In this document: positions 51,783-60,272 of the stretch, in pieces
Numbering within the stretch: the first letter of the stretch is position 1
Layout: every line of letters starts with the position of its first letter
From: Bacteroidales bacterium
GTDB lineage: Bacteria; Bacteroidota; Bacteroidia; Bacteroidales; F082
Length of the DNA stretch: 64,000 nt
Reading direction: 5' to 3'
Assembly: GCA_017539045.1 (NCBI GenBank)
Contig: JAFYHS010000003.1
Span: 62,001-126,000 of the forward strand
The notes under the pieces: generated by a model
Told to the model about the DNA's origin: nothing
What the model saw: the letters and a program-made list of their open reading frames with translations, nothing else
Databases searched by the model: none
Program-made: the position numbers and the translations under genes

Positions 51783-53003
51783 ATGCCACAGATTTCCAAT
51801 AAAGGTATGGAATTGCCACAGTCGGCAATTCGTAAACTTGTCCCGTTCGCCGATGCCGCCAAAGAGCGCGGCGTCCATGTGTATCACCTCAACATCGGAC
51901 AACCCGACATTGAAACGCCTAAAGGCGCACTTGCTGCTTTGGCCGATACCGCCCGCGAACTCCCTGCCACCAATGGTGTGTTGGAATACAGCCATTCCGC
52001 TGGTATTCCTTCCTACCGTCGTGCGCTATGCAACTACTACCATCGTCATGGCATCGACGTGACGCCCAACCAGATTATCGTCACCACAGGTGGCAGCGAA
52101 GCCCTTCAGATGGCTTTCACCGTGTGCCTGAACCCTGGCGACGAAATCATTATCCCAGAACCTTATTACACCAACTATAATACCTTCGCCAAGCTGTGCG
52201 ATGCCAAGATCGTCACCATCCCGAGCGACATCAAAACGGGCTTCGCCCTGCCGCCCATCGAGGAATTCGAGAAGGCTATCACGCCGCGCACCAGAGCCAT
52301 CATGATCTGTAACCCCAACAACCCCACGGGTTATCTTTACACCCATGAGGAACTGCTGAAGGTGGCCGGTCTGGTCAAGAAATACGACCTGTATCTCTTC
52401 GCCGACGAGGTGTACCGTGAGTTCTGCTACGACGGTCACAAGCACTTCAGCGTGATGCAGCTCGAAGGTTTGGAGCGTAACACCATCCTGTTCGACTCCG
52501 TCTCGAAGCGTTACAGCGCCTGTGGCGCCCGTGTGGGCTGCATGGTGACCCGTAACAGTGAGGTCTACGCCATCGCCATGCGTCTGGCTCAGGCCCGTCT
52601 GTCACCGCCCAGCTTCGGTCAGATCTTTGCCGAGGCCGCTGTCAACACACCGCAATCGTACTTCGATGGTGTGTATAATGAATACATTGCCCGCCGCAAC
52701 GTCATCGTCGAAGGCGTCAACAAAATCCCGGGCTGCTTCTGCCCGATGCCCAAGGGTGCTTTCTACACCGTCATTGACCTGCCCATCGACGACAGCGACA
52801 AATTCTGCCAGTGGTTGCTCACCGACTTCAACTACAACGGCGCCACGGTGATGTTGGCTCCTGCCACAGGCTTCTATGCCGACCCCGAGAAGGGACGCCA
52901 TCAAGCCCGTATTACCTATTGCCTCTGCATCGAAGACCTCAAGAAAGCCATCAAGTGCCTTGAAGAAGCTTTGAGGGTCTATCCTGGAAGGACTAGAAAA
53001 TAA
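51783..53003 (+). CDS. aspC: PLP-dependent aminotransferase, aspartate/aromatic type (class I)
   Basis: 406 residues. Class-I motifs: NPNNPTGYLYTHEEL, ADEVYREFCYDG, and the PLP lysine in DSVSKRYSACGARVG, with the substrate arginine expected near the C-terminal QARITYCL. It transfers amino groups between amino acids and 2-oxo acids; exact substrate preference is not readable, so the symbol is tentative. It follows the DUF1573 terminator closely and no strong promoter was seen in the short gap, so some read-through is likely. A bidirectional terminator ends the gene. Confidence 0.85.
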   Translation: MPQISNKGMELPQSAIRKLVPFADAAKERGVHVYHLNIGQPDIETPKGALAALADTARELPATNGVLEYSHSAGIPSYRRALCNYYHRHGIDVTPNQIIVTTGGSEALQMAFTVCLNPGDEIIIPEPYYTNYNTFAKLCDAKIVTIPSDIKTGFALPPIEEFEKAITPRTRAIMICNPNNPTGYLYTHEELLKVAGLVKKYDLYLFADEVYREFCYDGHKHFSVMQLEGLERNTILFDSVSKRYSACGARVGCMVTRNSEVYAIAMRLAQARLSPPSFGQIFAEAAVNTPQSYFDGVYNEYIARRNVIVEGVNKIPGCFCPMPKGAFYTVIDLPIDDSDKFCQWLLTDFNYNGATVMLAPATGFYADPEKGRHQARITYCLCIEDLKKAIKCLEEALRVYPGRTRK

Positions 53004-53020
53004 AGTCTAACATAAATGAA

Positions 53021-53057
53021 AAAAATGCCGCCGAAAGTTTTCTTGGCGGCATTTTTA
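53021..53057. terminator. Bidirectional terminator between the aminotransferase gene and namZ
   Basis: 12-bp stem AAAAATGCCGCC / GGCGGCATTTTT with A- and T-runs on both sides. Confidence 0.9.
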
Positions 53058-53067
53058 TGTTGTTTGA

Positions 53068-54297
53068 TTAGTACATCAAATATTTTTTCCTAACAGTCCT
53101 GAACGCTTCAAGATCTTCTTCCCACGAAGCGCGGATCTCATCTGCGCTTTTTCCGTTTTCAATGTCCCGACGCAGTTGCTTGTCGCCGGCAAGCAGACGG
53201 AAATAATCGACGAAGAAATCCTTGCCCTTCAACTGTTGATAGGCCTCTATGATCCATTCCAGATGGAGCTCGTTGGCGTTGTGGGCATAGTCGTGGGCAT
53301 ATTCAACGAGGTTCTCACCACGACAACGCTGGCCTTCCAAGAGGGGCTTGGAAGCGCCACTAGTGCTCTTGGGCGTAAAGGTATAGCTGCCACGCATGTC
53401 GGGATGGCCGTAGACCTGGAAAGGCGTCTCAGTGCCGCGTCCGAGGCTGACGATGCTGCCCTCGAAGAAACACAAGGTGGGGTAGAGGTAGACCGACTCC
53501 CAGTTGGGCAGGTTGGGCGAGGGCTTCACAGGGAGTTCGTAGATGGCGCTACGGTTGTAGCCTTTAATGGGTATCACCGTGAGGTCACAAGTGATGCCAC
53601 CCTTCAGCCAGCCTTCGCCGTTCACCATCATGGCGTATTCGCCAATGGTCATGCCATAGACCACAGGCACCTGGTGCATGCCCACAAAGGATTTGTTCTC
53701 CGTTTTCAACACCGGACCATCCACATAGAAGCCGTTGGGGTTGGGACGGTCGAGGACGATGACGGGAAGACCGTTTTCGGCTGCGGCTTCCATCACATAG
53801 CTCATGGTGGAAATATAAGTATAGAAACGCACACCTACATCCTGCAAATCAAAGAGGATGACATCGACGTCCTTCAGCATCTCAGGTGTGGGCTTTTTGT
53901 TTTTGCCGTAAAGCGAAACGATAGGTAGGCCTGTCTTCTCGTCCTTGCTACTATTGACCTTAGCCCCAGCGTCGGCTTTGCCACGGAAGCCATGCTCGGG
54001 CGTATAGATCCTACGGATATCGACACCCAAGGATAGCAAACTATCCACCAGATGCGTCTTGCCAATGATGCTGGTCTGGTTGCCTACCACTCCGACGCGC
54101 TTGCCTTCAAGCATAGGCAAATAGTCGTCAAGTTGCATGGCGGCACTGACATAGTGGTCTTTATCGACAAAGGCGAGAGGAGCTTCCTCTTCGATGGTGG
54201 TCTTTGGCGACTCGATGTCCGTCTTTTGGATTTGTGCATGACATTGCGGAAGCAGCGCACAAAAGAGCAGGGCGATGACAAAGATTTGGCGTTTCAT
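53068..54297 (-). CDS. namZ: Exo-beta-N-acetylmuramidase NamZ (DUF1343, GH171 family), secreted
   Basis: 409 residues with a signal peptide (ALLFCALLPQCHAQ). DUF1343 signatures: GVVGNQTSIIGKTH, TPEHGFRGKADAGAKV, FDLQDVGVRFYTYISTM, LDRPNPNGFYVDGPVL. NamZ removes non-reducing terminal MurNAc from peptidoglycan fragments and serves wall recycling or muropeptide scavenging. It is transcribed divergently from the LolC/E-like permease; their -7 boxes touch (54312-54327). Confidence 0.92.
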   Translation of the reverse strand: MKRQIFVIALLFCALLPQCHAQIQKTDIESPKTTIEEEAPLAFVDKDHYVSAAMQLDDYLPMLEGKRVGVVGNQTSIIGKTHLVDSLLSLGVDIRRIYTPEHGFRGKADAGAKVNSSKDEKTGLPIVSLYGKNKKPTPEMLKDVDVILFDLQDVGVRFYTYISTMSYVMEAAAENGLPVIVLDRPNPNGFYVDGPVLKTENKSFVGMHQVPVVYGMTIGEYAMMVNGEGWLKGGITCDLTVIPIKGYNRSAIYELPVKPSPNLPNWESVYLYPTLCFFEGSIVSLGRGTETPFQVYGHPDMRGSYTFTPKSTSGASKPLLEGQRCRGENLVEYAHDYAHNANELHLEWIIEAYQQLKGKDFFVDYFRLLAGDKQLRRDIENGKSADEIRASWEEDLEAFRTVRKKYLMY

Positions 54298-54311
54298 TTC
54301 GGTTTTATTTT

Positions 54312-54327
54312 TACTTTTGCAAAATTA
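54312..54327. promoter_or_regulatory. Abutting divergent -7 elements (permease, plus; namZ, minus)
   Basis: TACTTTTG (54312-54319, plus strand) is directly followed by CAAAATTA, i.e. TAATTTTG on the minus strand (54320-54327). The two promoters share one melting region and should compete. Confidence 0.65.
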
Positions 54328-54342
54328 TTGAAATTCCTACAA

Positions 54343-55566
54343 ATGTCGGGCCCAAAATTCATAGCTGACCGTATTTTTTCGCTGTCGAAGGAAAATTTGT
54401 CTTCGACGGTGATGCGACTGGCCGTCACGAGCGTGGCCCTGGCCATCATCGTGATGCTTATCGCTTGGGCCGTCGTGGTAGGTTTCAAGAACCAGATCCG
54501 CGACAAGGTAATCGGATTCGTGGCGCCTATCCATGTGCAGGCGCTCGACAAGAACGAGTCGGTGGAGGAGACGCCTTTTCAGTTGGATTCCATGTTGGTT
54601 GATAGACTCAACTCCGTTGAATGCATCACACATTATCAGATGGTGGCCGACAAGGCGGGCATGATCAAGACCGACGACGAGATACAAGGCGTGGTACTGA
54701 AGGGCGTGGACGATAGCTACGACTGGAGTTATTTCAGCAAATGCATGTTGGAAGGGGAGACACCTCAATATCAAGCTGGAGAACGCTCCAACGATGTGAT
54801 TGTCTCCAAGGTGATTGCCGACAAGATGCTGCTCAATGTAGGCGACGATGTGCGGGTATGGTTCATCGACAAGGACCAGCAGGCGAGAGGCCGTAAATTC
54901 ACAGTGAAGGGCATCTTCGAGACGGGACTCTATGAGTTTGACGAGCGCTATGTCTTCGCGGACCTCAACCAAATCCGTAAGCTGAATGGATGGGAGGACA
55001 ACGAGGCCGGACTGCTGGAGATTGCATTAGACAAGGATGCCGATGTCGATCAAGTCAACGAGAAACTCTATTATGCCTTGCCCTCTGAGTTGGCTTCATA
55101 TACCGCCCGCGAAAGCAACCAACAAATCTTCGACTGGCTCGATTTGCTCGATACCAATGTGTGGCTCATCATGGCCTTGATGCTGCTTGTGGCAGGCATC
55201 ACGGTCATCAGCATGCTGCTGATTATCATCATTGAACGCACCTCTACCATAGGTCTGCTGAAAGCTATGGGTGCGAGTAACAAATTCGTCCGTGAGGTGT
55301 TTCTGCGCCGTTCCTTGCGCATCCTGCTCCTCGGCATGTTGATCGGCAACGTCATAGGCTTAGGCTTCTGCTTCCTGCAGCAACACACGGGTCTCATCAA
55401 GCTTGACGCAGCCACCTATTACCTCTCCGCCGTGCCTATCGAGTTGCATTTCAGCACGGTGGTCCTTATCAACTTAGGTACCTTCCTGCTTTGGGTTTTG
55501 ATGTTGCTTATCCCCACTTCGGTCATCAACCGCATCAGTCCCACCAAGTCGATTCGCTTTGAATAA
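54343..55566 (+). CDS. LolC/E-like ABC transporter permease (FtsX domain)
   Basis: 407 residues from ATG 54343 (MSGPKFIADRIFSLSKENLSS), set by the -7 box 24 bases upstream; the much longer open frame into the divergent gene is rejected. One TM near the N-terminus (VALAIIVMLIAWAVVVGF), a ~200-residue MacB-type periplasmic domain, then three TMs (IMALMLLVAGITVISMLLII, LRILLLGMLIGNVIGLGF, VLINLGTFLLWVLMLL) of the FtsX domain. LolCDE lifts lipoproteins toward the outer membrane. The matching ATPase gene lies 3.8 kb away on the other strand at 59386-60033. Confidence 0.85.
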   Translation: MSGPKFIADRIFSLSKENLSSTVMRLAVTSVALAIIVMLIAWAVVVGFKNQIRDKVIGFVAPIHVQALDKNESVEETPFQLDSMLVDRLNSVECITHYQMVADKAGMIKTDDEIQGVVLKGVDDSYDWSYFSKCMLEGETPQYQAGERSNDVIVSKVIADKMLLNVGDDVRVWFIDKDQQARGRKFTVKGIFETGLYEFDERYVFADLNQIRKLNGWEDNEAGLLEIALDKDADVDQVNEKLYYALPSELASYTARESNQQIFDWLDLLDTNVWLIMALMLLVAGITVISMLLIIIIERTSTIGLLKAMGASNKFVREVFLRRSLRILLLGMLIGNVIGLGFCFLQQHTGLIKLDAATYYLSAVPIELHFSTVVLINLGTFLLWVLMLLIPTSVINRISPTKSIRFE

Positions 55567-55583
55567 GCGAAAAAAACGCGATT

Positions 55584-55617
55584 TTTGCTTGACGTTCCAA
55601 TAATTTGCCTATCTTAG
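55584..55617 (+). promoter_or_regulatory. Possible promoter of the 149-residue protein gene
   Basis: TTTG at 55584-55587, 22 bases, TATCTTAG (one mismatch to TAnnTTTG). Confidence 0.45.
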
Positions 55618-55636
55618 CCGCCGAATCAACAAAGCT

Positions 55637-56086
55637 ATGAAAGACTTTACTATTGTGCCGTTGAAAGGTTACGGCGAAATACCTTTCGGAATGTCGCTTG
55701 ACGAAACGGTCAAGCTGCTGAATATGCCCGACTTTTATGAGGAGTTGAGCGACATGGAGGAGACGGGCAACCGCTCCATCTATTACGAGTACGATGCCAT
55801 CCAGACGAACATCTATTTTGAGGGCGTCACCAAGTCGGTGGTGGCTTGCTTCGAAACGGAGAATGAGGCGGCTACGCTGTACGGAAAGAAAGTGTTCGAC
55901 CTCAAGAAAGACGAAGTCATCAAGCTGATGAAAGACAACGGCTTCAAGGAGCTGGAGGAAGAGACCGAAGACGGAGAGCTTCGCGTCTCCTTCGAGGATG
56001 CCATGATCGACTTCTTCTTTGAAGGCGACAGCATCAGCGCTGTGAGCTGGGGCGTGCTTGTCGACGAACAAGGAGACATCATTTGA
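55637..56086 (+). CDS. Small cytoplasmic protein of unknown function
   Basis: 149 residues, no signal peptide or membrane segment, very acidic. The start reads GYGEIPFGMSLDETVKLLN, a pattern (IPFGMS..E) shared by many small soluble alpha/beta proteins including some toxin immunity proteins, but no toxin is nearby. Its stop overlaps the nth start (TGATG), so it is translated with endonuclease III. Confidence 0.65.
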   Translation: MKDFTIVPLKGYGEIPFGMSLDETVKLLNMPDFYEELSDMEETGNRSIYYEYDAIQTNIYFEGVTKSVVACFETENEAATLYGKKVFDLKKDEVIKLMKDNGFKELEEETEDGELRVSFEDAMIDFFFEGDSISAVSWGVLVDEQGDII

Positions 56087-56739
56087 TGAAAACCAAGATC
56101 CAACAGAAATACGACACTTTTGTAGCCTATTTTGAGGAACATATGCCTATTGCTGAGACGGAGTTGGAGTACAAAGACCCGTATCAGTTGCTGGTGGCAG
56201 TTATCCTCTCGGCCCAATGCACCGACAAGCGGGTGAACATGACCACGCCCGCCTTGTTTGAGCGTTTCCCCACGGCACGTGACATGGCGGAATCGACGGC
56301 CGATGAGATCTACACCTATATCAAAAGCATCTCTTATCCCAACAACAAGGCCAAGAACCTGTTGGGCATGGCGCAGACCCTGGTCAGCGATTTCAATGGC
56401 ATCGTGCCTGATAACATGGAGGACCTGCAGAAGCTCCCTGGCGTGGGACGCAAGACCGCCAATGTAATGATGGCCGTGGCCTTCGACCAACCTGCCATGC
56501 CGGTCGACACGCATGTGTTCCGCGTCTCAAACCGCATCGGCCTGACCAAGAACGCGAAGAATGTATTGGCAACCGAGAAGACCTTGGTAGCGCATTTGCC
56601 CAAGGAAGTGCTGGCTAAGGCGCACCATTGGCTCATCTTGCATGGGCGCTATGTATGTCTGGCCCGCAAGCCTAAGTGTGGAGAATGCGGCATCATGGAA
56701 ATATGCGATTATTATCAAAAGAAACAAAAACAACAATAA
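56086..56739 (+). CDS. nth: Endonuclease III
   Basis: 217 residues. LSAQCTDKRVN holds the catalytic Lys, the helix-hairpin-helix reads LPGVGRKTANVMM, the catalytic Asp is in VDTHVFRVSNRIG, and the C-terminal 4Fe-4S cluster uses four Cys (C-x6-C-x2-C-x5-C, CLARKPKCGECGIMEIC). It removes oxidised pyrimidines and nicks abasic sites. Start at 56086 overlaps the upstream stop; the next gene begins 1 base after its stop. Confidence 0.97.
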   Translation: MKTKIQQKYDTFVAYFEEHMPIAETELEYKDPYQLLVAVILSAQCTDKRVNMTTPALFERFPTARDMAESTADEIYTYIKSISYPNNKAKNLLGMAQTLVSDFNGIVPDNMEDLQKLPGVGRKTANVMMAVAFDQPAMPVDTHVFRVSNRIGLTKNAKNVLATEKTLVAHLPKEVLAKAHHWLILHGRYVCLARKPKCGECGIMEICDYYQKKQKQQ

Positions 56740-56740
56740 A

Positions 56741-57208
56741 ATGGAAGAATATTCAGAAGAAACCAAACAACCCAAGAAAAAAAGAGTGGGTTGCAGAATC
56801 TTTGCCATATTGGGCTTCATCTTGCTATTAGCAGCCGCAGGCTTTGTGTTCTTTAAGTTTTTCTTTGTTTTCGGCAGCGGCGTGAAGGCTGGGGAATTAA
56901 ACCTTTTCGTCTATAAAGGCTATGTCTTCAAGACCTATGAAGGCCGTCTCATCCAGGCTGGTTACAACTCCAAGAACAGCAATGCCACCATCCAGTCAAA
57001 CGAGTTCAACTTCTCAGTAAAAGATGAGAATGTGGCCAAGCAGCTGGAACGCAGTGCAGGCAAGTTTGTGGAGTTGCATTACAAGGAATACCTCGGTGCC
57101 CTGCCTTGGCGCGGCATGAGCAAGTACGTGGTCGACAGCGTCTATTCCATCAGTTCCGCAAAAGAGCCGGAAGAATTACCGTTGTCGATACCAGGCGAGG
57201 TGTTGTAA
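56741..57208 (+). CDS. Single-pass membrane protein of unknown function
   Basis: 155 residues from ATG 56741; the longer frame within nth has no support. A basic N-terminus (KQPKKKRVGC) precedes one TM (IFAILGFILLLAAAGFVFF). The rest would be periplasmic and contains the motif GELNLFVYKGYVFKTYEGRL, seen in a family widespread in Bacteroidota and, as I recall, sometimes mislabelled with enzyme names. One base after nth, so probably in the same operon. Function unassigned. Confidence 0.7.
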   Translation: MEEYSEETKQPKKKRVGCRIFAILGFILLLAAAGFVFFKFFFVFGSGVKAGELNLFVYKGYVFKTYEGRLIQAGYNSKNSNATIQSNEFNFSVKDENVAKQLERSAGKFVELHYKEYLGALPWRGMSKYVVDSVYSISSAKEPEELPLSIPGEVL

Positions 57209-57212
57209 AGGC

Positions 57213-59327
57213 TTAATTGCTTCTCGAAACCTCCAGTTTCCCGATTTCCACTTCGTTGTTCTCGGAGATAATCTCAATCCAAGTGTTGTCTTCGCTGAAC
57301 CACTTGTATTGTGAGCCGATGCGGAAGATGAAGGTCTTTTCATCTTCGGTGGAGGCGATGGGCAGCACGAAACCACCGTTCTTACCGCCAGCGCCACCGA
57401 AGGAGACGATCATCGGGAAGGTCTTCTCGGGATGCGGGTTGCGCACCTTGATGATGATGTAATTGGAACGACGCACCGCCACATCGATCTTGTTGAACTC
57501 AAAGCGTTTGGCCTCACCAGCGGCCAACATCAAGGGCTCGCTGTTCAGCTCATACAGTTTGTTTTGTTCGATGATCTCGCTGATGCGGGCAATCATCTCG
57601 GTGGGGTAGGTCTCCAGACCAAGTTCCTCTGCCTTGGTGTAGGCCTCGATGGCCTTGTCGAAGGTGTTGGTCTTGAAGTTGGCGTCGCCTTCCTTGACAA
57701 ACTTCTCGTATTGGCTACGAAGTGCGGCGATACGGTCGCTTTCCGACTTTTGGGCAATGGCAAGCTGTGCAGCGGCAGTGGGGTCTTCGGGCTTGTAGGC
57801 CAAGGCCGTCTGATACTGTGCGATGGCCTCTGCAAAGTTCTCGGCGGTCATGGCGCTGTTACCGGCGCTCATGGCCTTGTTGTAGTTGGCTTCCAACTCA
57901 GCAGCCATCTGGGCGAAGATACCGTCGATTTCACGGATCTTGGCGGTAGCGGCGGCATTGCCTTCGTCGAAGGCCACGACTTCTTGGTATTTCACTTTGG
58001 CGTTGGCATATTCCTGTTGGTCGAACAAGGCGTCGGCGGCGTCCATCATGGTCTTGATGGTCGCTTGACGTTCGGCCTCGGCAGCGGCGAGGGCAGCCTG
58101 ACGTGCGGCTTCCTCTTCGGCGGCTATACGAGCAGCCTCAGCCTCGGCAGCCAATCGTGCGGCTTCTTCCTCAGCAGCAATACGAGCGGCCTCTTCAGCG
58201 GCCAAACGTGCCGCTTCTGCTTCGGCAGCGATCCTTGCAGCCTCTTGCTCTGCGGCAATACGTGCGGCTTCAGCCTCGGCGGCTAATCTGGCAGCCTCTG
58301 CTTCTGCAGCCAATCGGGCGGCCTCTTGTTCAGCGGCAATGCGAGCAGCTTCGGCCTCGGCAGCCAGGCGTGCGGCTTCAGCTTCAGCGGCGATACGCGC
58401 TGCCTCTTCGGCATCCTGCTCGGCGATGAGCGGGTCGAGGCGGGCAATCATATCGGTGGCGTAGGCATCGCCCTTCACCACGGCAAGAGCACTTTGGTAT
58501 TGCACCTTGGCTTCTTTGTAAGCCTTGTTCTCATAGAGTTGGTCAGCCACGGCAATGATGCCATTATATTGGTCAGCCACGCCCTTTGCGCTTTGGTATT
58601 CGTTACGCTTGGCATTGGCTTCCATGTCGTTGGGGAAGAGCTCCAGGGCTTGGTCGAGCTTGCCAATGGCGGCCTCGTAGTTCTTACGCAGTCCAAACTG
58701 ACGGGCTTCCTCCATGAGGTTATCGAAACGGGCGACCTTCTCGGTATAGAGTTGTTTCTTTTGTTTGGCTTCAGCGATTTTCTCCTTAGGCAGCTTGTCG
58801 TTGGGGAAGATTCCCTTGGCGGTCTCAAACTGCATGATGGCCGCATCGAAGTTGTCCTCGGCCAACAGGGCCTCACCTTGGCTCATGGCCAAATCGTAAG
58901 CGTCTTGTTTGTCCTGACGTTCCTGAAGGATGGCACGTACCGCACTGGCTTGTCCGCCAACGTATTTATCCTCGGGGAAGACCTTCAGTGCGGCTTCATA
59001 TTCCGTCAAGGCCTCCTCGTATTTCTGTTGGCCGTAGTATTGGTCGCCGGCATCCAGGTGGGCATAGAACACCTCCTGACGGGCACCGTCTTCCTGGATC
59101 TTCTTCACGGTCTCAGTCAGTTTCTGCTTTGCAGTGGGGTCGCCCGACTTCTGTTTCAGTGCCATCTCGTAATAGGTCTTGGCGCTGATGAAGTCCTTGG
59201 CGTTGAATTTCTCGTTGCCTTTACGCATCAACGACTCGTAGGACTCGGCATTTTGGGCTTGAACAACGTTGGCACCCAATGCGAGCGCAGTGCCAAACAA
59301 CAAGGAGAAGAGTATCTGTCTTTTCAT
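57213..59327 (-). CDS. TPR-like protein with a long Ala/Arg/Glu coiled-coil repeat, exported
   Basis: 704 residues with a signal peptide (LLFGTALALGANVVQA). Tetratricopeptide-like helices before and after (e.g. SAKTYYEMALKQ, YGQQKYEEALTEYEAALKVFP) bracket a ~115-residue run of imperfect AARxAAEAE / AARLAAEQE units (residues ~302-417), which should form one long helix or coiled coil, as in TolA-type spacers. The last ~110 residues form a distinct beta-rich domain. TPRs bind partners; a periplasmic scaffold is likely but the partner is unknown. Repeat length may vary between strains. Confidence 0.75.
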   Translation of the reverse strand: MKRQILFSLLFGTALALGANVVQAQNAESYESLMRKGNEKFNAKDFISAKTYYEMALKQKSGDPTAKQKLTETVKKIQEDGARQEVFYAHLDAGDQYYGQQKYEEALTEYEAALKVFPEDKYVGGQASAVRAILQERQDKQDAYDLAMSQGEALLAEDNFDAAIMQFETAKGIFPNDKLPKEKIAEAKQKKQLYTEKVARFDNLMEEARQFGLRKNYEAAIGKLDQALELFPNDMEANAKRNEYQSAKGVADQYNGIIAVADQLYENKAYKEAKVQYQSALAVVKGDAYATDMIARLDPLIAEQDAEEAARIAAEAEAARLAAEAEAARIAAEQEAARLAAEAEAARLAAEAEAARIAAEQEAARIAAEAEAARLAAEEAARIAAEEEAARLAAEAEAARIAAEEEAARQAALAAAEAERQATIKTMMDAADALFDQQEYANAKVKYQEVVAFDEGNAAATAKIREIDGIFAQMAAELEANYNKAMSAGNSAMTAENFAEAIAQYQTALAYKPEDPTAAAQLAIAQKSESDRIAALRSQYEKFVKEGDANFKTNTFDKAIEAYTKAEELGLETYPTEMIARISEIIEQNKLYELNSEPLMLAAGEAKRFEFNKIDVAVRRSNYIIIKVRNPHPEKTFPMIVSFGGAGGKNGGFVLPIASTEDEKTFIFRIGSQYKWFSEDNTWIEIISENNEVEIGKLEVSRSN
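58075..58415. repeat. Imperfect tandem repeat encoding the Ala/Arg/Glu helix
   Basis: About 16 imperfect units of 15-21 bases (variants of GCGGCTTCAGCCTCGGCGGC-like sequence) within the TPR-like gene. Coding, and not a CRISPR: the units are contiguous and have no unique spacers. Confidence 0.85.
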
Positions 59328-59385
59328 TTTTCGTTCTTATAACTATGAGTTAACGAAAACCGTGCTTTTTTATTATAGGTGAAGT

Positions 59386-60033
59386 TTAAATTTTTCCGTC
59401 TTTTATGGTAATGGTGCGATCCGACATCTGGGCCAGGGTGGGGTTGTGGGTGACGATGACGAAAGTTTGGTTCATCTCATCGCGAAGGCGGAAGAAGAGC
59501 TTGTGCAATTCCTCAGCCGATTTCGAGTCGAGGTTGCCTGAGGGCTCGTCGGCCAGCACCACTGCAGGCTGGTTGATGAGGGCGCGAGCCACGGCCACGC
59601 GCTGTTGCTCGCCGCCCGAAAGTTGTGAAGGCTTATGGTCCTTTCTGTCGCTTAGGTTCAGATAATTGAGCAGTTGTTCAGCCCTTTCCGTGGCCTCTTT
59701 CTTGCCCATGCCTCCGATGTAAGCGGGGATACAAACATTTTCCAAAGCGGTAAACTCGGGCAGGAGATGGTGGAATTGGAACACGAAACCGATCTTCTGG
59801 TTGCGGAAGGCGGCCAAATCCGTGTCGTTCAGCTTGCCGACTTCGGTGCCGTCGATGATGAGTTGTCCGCGGTCGGCCTTGTCCAAGGTGCCGATGATGT
59901 GGAGTAGGGTGGACTTGCCCGCGCCCGAAGCCCCAACGATGCTCACTATCTCGCGCTTGGCGATGTAGAGGTCGATGCCTTTGAGCACCTCAAGGCTGCC
60001 GTAGGATTTGTATATGCCTGTCGCTTGGATCAT
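59386..60033 (-). CDS. lolD: LolD-type ABC transporter ATP-binding protein
   Basis: 215 residues from ATG 60033; an upstream TTG start at 60054 would lie inside the promoter and is rejected. Walker [14 protein letters not shown]-loop [16 protein letters not shown], signature [15 protein letters not shown], Walker [13 protein letters not shown]. The sequence fits the LolD/MacB-type ATPase class that drives FtsX-domain permeases. The LolC/E-like permease at 54343-55566 is a candidate partner. Function in lipoprotein sorting is inferred from family. Confidence 0.88.
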   Translation of the reverse strand: MIQATGIYKSYGSLEVLKGIDLYIAKREIVSIVGASGAGKSTLLHIIGTLDKADRGQLIIDGTEVGKLNDTDLAAFRNQKIGFVFQFHHLLPEFTALENVCIPAYIGGMGKKEATERAEQLLNYLNLSDRKDHKPSQLSGGEQQRVAVARALINQPAVVLADEPSGNLDSKSAEELHKLFFRLRDEMNQTFVIVTHNPTLAQMSDRTITIKDGKI

Positions 60034-60051
60034 AGTGGGGTAATTTGGCTG

Positions 60052-60059
60052 CAAAAATA
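60052..60059 (-). promoter_or_regulatory. lolD promoter -7 element
   Basis: TATTTTTG on the minus strand, 18 bases before ATG 60033. Confidence 0.6.
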
Positions 60060-60081
60060 CGGAATTTTTTCATGTGAATGG

Positions 60082-60113
60082 GAAAAGAAAAAGGACTTCG
60101 TTTGAAGTCCTTT
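60082..60113 (-). terminator. tRNA-Arg terminator
   Basis: Stem AAAGGACTTC / GAAGTCCTTT with a 4-base loop; the U-rich tail follows on the minus strand. Confidence 0.8.
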
Positions 60114-60118
60114 CCAAA

Positions 60119-60195
60119 TGGTGATCCGGTTGGGATTCGAACCCAAGACCCACAGCTTAGAAGGCTGTTGCTCTATCCAGCTGAGCTACCAGACC
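60119..60195 (-). tRNA. tRNA-Arg (anticodon UCU), CCA encoded
   Basis: Cloverleaf on the minus strand: acceptor GGTCTGG / CCGGATC, D arm GCTCAGCTGGATAGAGC, anticodon stem ACAGC / GCTGT around CTTCTAA (anticodon TCT), T arm with GGTTCGAATCC, then A and an encoded CCA. Confidence 0.93.
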
Positions 60196-60210
60196 AGCTT
60201 TTTGCGGCTG

Positions 60211-60218
60211 CAAAGATA
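60211..60218 (-). promoter_or_regulatory. tRNA-Arg promoter -7 element
   Basis: TATCTTTG on the minus strand, 15 bases before the tRNA 5' end. Confidence 0.6.
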
Positions 60219-60272
60219 CGGCTTTTTTTCGAAACGCGTATCTTCTTTGGCTAAAAAAATACAAATGTCGCC

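Noticed and set aside
54052..54342. Upstream extension of the LolC/E-like permease
   Set aside because: It runs antisense through the namZ start; the promoter at 54312 and the MSGPKF start support ATG 54343.
58075..58415. Tandem repeats as a CRISPR array
   Set aside because: Contiguous 15-21 base units without spacers, entirely within a reading frame that encodes an Ala/Arg/Glu helix.
60034..60054. TTG start of lolD seven codons upstream
   Set aside because: The TTG overlaps the -7 box; the ATG at 60033 is downstream of it and gives the standard N-terminus.
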